Assembly (NCBI GenBank): GCA_023458855.1
Contig: JAEWWQ010000035.1
Coordinates: forward strand, 1-8,480
Source: Bacillota bacterium
Lineage (GTDB): Bacteria > Bacillota > Clostridia > Lachnospirales > Lachnospiraceae
DNA: 8,480 nucleotides
Direction: 5' to 3'
In this document: positions 6,475 through 8,480 of the stretch, piece by piece
Position numbering within the stretch: position 1 is the stretch's first letter
Layout: each line of letters opens with the position of its first letter
Program-made: the position numbers and the translations under genes
Notes under the pieces: model-generated
Told to the model about the DNA's origin: nothing
The model's database searches: none
What the model saw: only the letters and a program-made list of their open reading frames with translations

Positions 6475-6843
6475 ATGTTATTAACCCATTACAATGGTCT
6501 TGATGCTATCGCTGAGTTTTTTACAGTTCTGATTATATTTGTATTTGTATTGGCAATTACCTTTGTTACTACAAGGTGGATTGCCAATTATCAGAAAGGA
6601 AAAATTTTCAGCAAAAACATACAAGTTGTTGAAAGTTATAAAATTACAACGAATAAATATCTTCAGATTGTAAAAGTAGGAGATAAATATTTGGCAATTG
6701 CTATATGTAAAGATACAGTAACTCTTTTGTCAGAACTGGATAAAGGGCAAATCGAGTTCCCGGATGATACAGGCCAAAGAATGAATTTCAAAGAGATACT
6801 GGAGAAAGCAAGGACTTTTACGGCTGGTAAGAAAAATTCCTAG
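6475..6843 (+). CDS. fliO: Flagellar biosynthesis protein FliO (FliZ-like)
   Basis: Small membrane protein that helps assemble the FliP ring of the flagellar export gate. The product has 122 residues. There is a short outer N-terminus, one membrane helix at about 15-36 (FFTVLIIFVFVLAITFVTT), then a basic cytoplasmic domain with the FliO pattern VVESYKITTNKYLQIVKVGDKYLAIAICKDTVTLLSEL, and a charged tail. It begins one base after the cheY stop, with AGGA in the cheY end as ribosome binding site, and precedes fliP, the classic fliOPQR order. FliO is poorly conserved, so the call rests on topology, the core motif and position together. Bacillus annotation often names this gene fliZ. Confidence 0.88.
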   Translation: MLLTHYNGLDAIAEFFTVLIIFVFVLAITFVTTRWIANYQKGKIFSKNIQVVESYKITTNKYLQIVKVGDKYLAIAICKDTVTLLSELDKGQIEFPDDTGQRMNFKEILEKARTFTAGKKNS

Positions 6844-6844
6844 C

Positions 6845-6904
6845 TTAGGGGATAAGGTTGAAAGAAATCTTTCACCCCCTGATTTATACGCGGCCAAAGG
6901 TCGC
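6845..6904 (+). other. Two stem-loops between fliO and fliP
   Basis: The 76-base fliO-fliP gap holds two potential RNA hairpins. The first has an inner stem TGAAAG (6859-6864) with CTTTCA (6869-6874) around AAAT, and an outer arm TTAGGGG (6845-6851) that can pair with CCCCTGA (6876-6882), leaving a bulge on the 5' side. The second is compact: GCGGCC (6890-6895) pairs with GGTCGC (6899-6904), one G-U pair, loop AAA. Neither is followed by a U run, so they are not ordinary terminators. They may mark an mRNA processing or stability site, or tune fliP translation; this is inference. The fliP ribosome binding site (GGGAG, 6909-6913) starts five bases after the second stem. Confidence 0.5.
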
Positions 6905-6919
6905 CTATGGGAGCTAATA

Positions 6920-7792
6920 ATGAATCATATTTTTATTAAGAATAAGGTAGTAAAAAGTTTATGCCTGCTGTTTATAGTGGGCATATTGTGCATAGCATCA
7001 AAAAGCAGTGTGTATGCAATGGGGACGGGGATTACATCTAATCTTACAGGAACGACAGATACACAAACAAATATAAAGGAACCTGGAAGTGCAGAGGACG
7101 GAGAAGATTTAAAGGAACTGAATGTAGCCAACAATCTTACCATTACATACAACAATGGCAATGGCGAAATCGCAGGTTCTTTAAGAATTTTACTTATTCT
7201 GACAGCAATTGGACTGGCACCAATCATGTTGCTGGTACTGACTTCTTTTACAAGAATTGTAATTGTGTTGCATTTTACGCGGACCGCCCTCGGTACGCAG
7301 ACATCACCACCGAATCAAATTGTCATTGCAATTGCTCTTTTTCTCACTTTTTTTATTATGGGTCCTGTTTTTGCCCAGATTAACACAGACGCTGTGCAGC
7401 CTTTTGACAGAGGTGAGATTACACAGGAGGAAGCTCTGGAAAAGGGAATAGAACCTCTGCGTCAGTTTATGTATAAGCAAACACAGGCCAAGGATGTAAA
7501 AATGTTTCTGGAAATTTCAGGAACCCAGGATGTCAGCAAGTTGGAGGATATTCCGACAACGGTTTTAATTCCGAGTTTTATTGTCAGTGAACTACGCACT
7601 GCGTTCATCATTGGTTTCTTAATTTATATCCCGTTTATTGTAATAGATATGGTAGTTGCATCTACGCTTATGAGTATGGGTATGATGATGTTACCGCCCA
7701 CCACTATTTCAATGCCTTTTAAAATTTTATTATTTATAATGGCAGATGGCTGGAATCTTGTAATTGGTAATTTAGTGAAGACATTTTATTGA
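6920..7792 (+). CDS. fliP: Flagellar type III export gate protein FliP
   Basis: FliP forms the pentameric core of the export gate through which rod, hook and filament subunits pass. The protein has 290 residues with a cleavable Sec-type signal peptide: basic start, hydrophobic core ~13-26, likely cleavage after VYA at residue 33. A hydrophilic Thr/Asn/Asp/Glu-rich segment (~34-85) follows. The conserved part begins at LRILLILTAIGLAPIMLL and includes SFTRIVIVLHFTRTALGTQTSPPNQ, ALFLTFFIMGPVF, the VLIPSFIVSELRTAFIIGFLIYIPFIVID pair of helices, and the end MMMLPPTTISMPFKILLFIMADGWNLVIG, all diagnostic of FliP/SctR. The N-terminal part is longer than in Bacillus or Escherichia FliP. ATG 6920 has GGGAG six bases upstream and produces a sensible signal peptide, so the start is well supported. 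Confidence 0.97.
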   Translation: MNHIFIKNKVVKSLCLLFIVGILCIASKSSVYAMGTGITSNLTGTTDTQTNIKEPGSAEDGEDLKELNVANNLTITYNNGNGEIAGSLRILLILTAIGLAPIMLLVLTSFTRIVIVLHFTRTALGTQTSPPNQIVIAIALFLTFFIMGPVFAQINTDAVQPFDRGEITQEEALEKGIEPLRQFMYKQTQAKDVKMFLEISGTQDVSKLEDIPTTVLIPSFIVSELRTAFIIGFLIYIPFIVIDMVVASTLMSMGMMMLPPTTISMPFKILLFIMADGWNLVIGNLVKTFY

Positions 7793-7810
7793 AAGAGGGG
7801 GCATTAATGA

Positions 7811-8080
7811 ATGACAGCGGATGTAGTTAGCGAAATAACAAGAAACGCTCTTTATACAATCATAGAATCATCAGCTCCGTTACTTCTCATATCCCTGATC
7901 GTAGGACTGATCGTGAGTGTTTTCCAGACAGTGACGTCGATACAGGAGCAGACACTGACTTTTGTCCCTAAAATCATTTGTATTTTTTTAGGATTGATGT
8001 TCTTCGGAGAATGGATGTTAAATCGTATGATTGAATTTATGACAAATTTATGGTCAGATTTTTCAATATACATAAGGTAA
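7811..8080 (+). CDS. fliQ: Flagellar type III export gate protein FliQ
   Basis: FliQ (89 residues, the standard length) packs around the FliP/FliR core of the export gate. It has two hydrophobic helical segments at about 18-38 and 52-72, and between them the family hallmark VFQTVTSIQEQTLTFVPKI, nearly identical to FliQ across bacteria. The ATG at 7811 is nine bases after AGAGGGGG (7794-7801). Another ATG at 7807 sits closer to that site but in a different frame and gives only a 7-residue peptide, so 7811 is the true start. It lies 18 bases after fliP and four bases before fliR. Confidence 0.96.
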   Translation: MTADVVSEITRNALYTIIESSAPLLLISLIVGLIVSVFQTVTSIQEQTLTFVPKIICIFLGLMFFGEWMLNRMIEFMTNLWSDFSIYIR

Positions 8081-8084
8081 CGGT

Positions 8085-8480
8085 ATGATCAATCTTTCTT
8101 TTTCGTTTTCAGAACTGGAATATTTTTTATTTATCATGACAAGGGTGAGTTGCTTTATTTATATAGTTCCCTTCTTTGGTATCAACAATAATACACCGAA
8201 TCGGGTCAAGATAGCTTTAAGTTTTTTTGTTTCCTATTTACTATACAATATAATGACACCGCATGAGACGGTCCTGTATACAACGTTATTAGGATATGCC
8301 ACGATTATTTTGAAAGAGGCAGCTACCGGAATCTTAATAGGGCTTGGTGCAAATATGTGTACCACGATCATGTCGTTTGCCGGCAGGATGGTGGATATGG
8401 AAATAGGATTGGCAATGGCAAGTCAGATGGACCCGACCACAAGAGAAAATACAACAATTACTGGCTTGCTGTATCAGTAT
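8085..8480 (+). CDS. fliR: Flagellar type III export gate protein FliR (3' end missing)
   Basis: The reading frame is open from ATG 8085 to the window edge and shows the first 132 residues of FliR, the single-copy subunit that completes the FliP-FliQ-FliR gate. Visible features are the early helix with MTRVSCFIYIVPFFG, a loop with NNTPNRVKIALSFFVSYLL, and the strongly conserved ILKEAATGILIGLGANMCTTIMSFAGRMVDMEIGLAMASQMDP block ending at a typical FliR loop. Full-length FliR is about 260 residues, so roughly half is present; it may be longer if fused to FlhB, as in some Clostridia, which cannot be judged here. It starts four bases after the fliQ stop, with AAGG (8074-8077) in the fliQ end as a modest ribosome binding site, pointing to translational coupling. 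Confidence 0.95.
   Translation, partial: MINLSFSFSELEYFLFIMTRVSCFIYIVPFFGINNNTPNRVKIALSFFVSYLLYNIMTPHETVLYTTLLGYATIILKEAATGILIGLGANMCTTIMSFAGRMVDMEIGLAMASQMDPTTRENTTITGLLYQY

Noticed and set aside
7263..7451. Plus-strand 62-codon open frame inside fliP
   Set aside because: Overlaps the conserved FliP core in another frame; the product looks like random out-of-frame translation.

Overview
The window is an uninterrupted run of flagellar and chemotaxis genes, all on the + strand. Its order is flgE (3' part) - flbD - motA - motB - fliL - fliM - fliY - cheY - fliO - fliP - fliQ - fliR (5' part). This is the late half of the large fla/che operon typical of motile Firmicutes. Several points suggest a low-GC Clostridia, probably a motile Lachnospiraceae (Roseburia/Eubacterium/Butyrivibrio-like): the order itself, with motAB, fliL and a FliY-type switch protein inside the operon; the small flbD gene; A/T-rich codon use; and strong purine-rich ribosome binding sites. 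The genus is an inference from gene order and protein style, not a database match.

Layout. Positions 2-1330 hold the C-terminal 442 residues of a large hook protein. A 136-base gap (1331-1466) follows, the longest non-coding stretch here. It holds a strong stem-loop that looks like a weak intrinsic terminator, and a possible -10 box ahead of flbD. From 1467 to the end the genes are packed tightly, with mostly 0-40 base gaps and likely translational coupling at motA/motB, fliM/fliY, cheY/fliO and fliQ/fliR. The only longer later gap, 6844-6919 between fliO and fliP, holds two stem-loops. No tRNA, rRNA, mobile element, CRISPR array or broken gene was seen.

How the genes work together. FlgE forms the hook. 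MotA and MotB form the stator ion channel anchored to peptidoglycan, with FliL as its partner; FlbD (SwrD in Bacillus) is linked to stator/motor power. FliM and FliY build the rotor switch. Both begin with a CheY-binding type motif, and FliY keeps two intact CheC-type phosphatase signatures, so it is predicted both to bind and to dephosphorylate CheY-P, the product of the next gene. FliO, FliP, FliQ and FliR form or assemble the membrane gate of the flagellar type III export apparatus.

I did not find an undescribed system. The points most worth a second look are the Met/Gln-rich 39-bp tandem repeat inside fliY, the PomA/PomB-like ion-path residues of the stator, and possible RNA structures at three junctions (flgE/flbD, fliL/fliM, fliO/fliP). 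The motA start is better placed at GTG 1676 than at GTG 1667.
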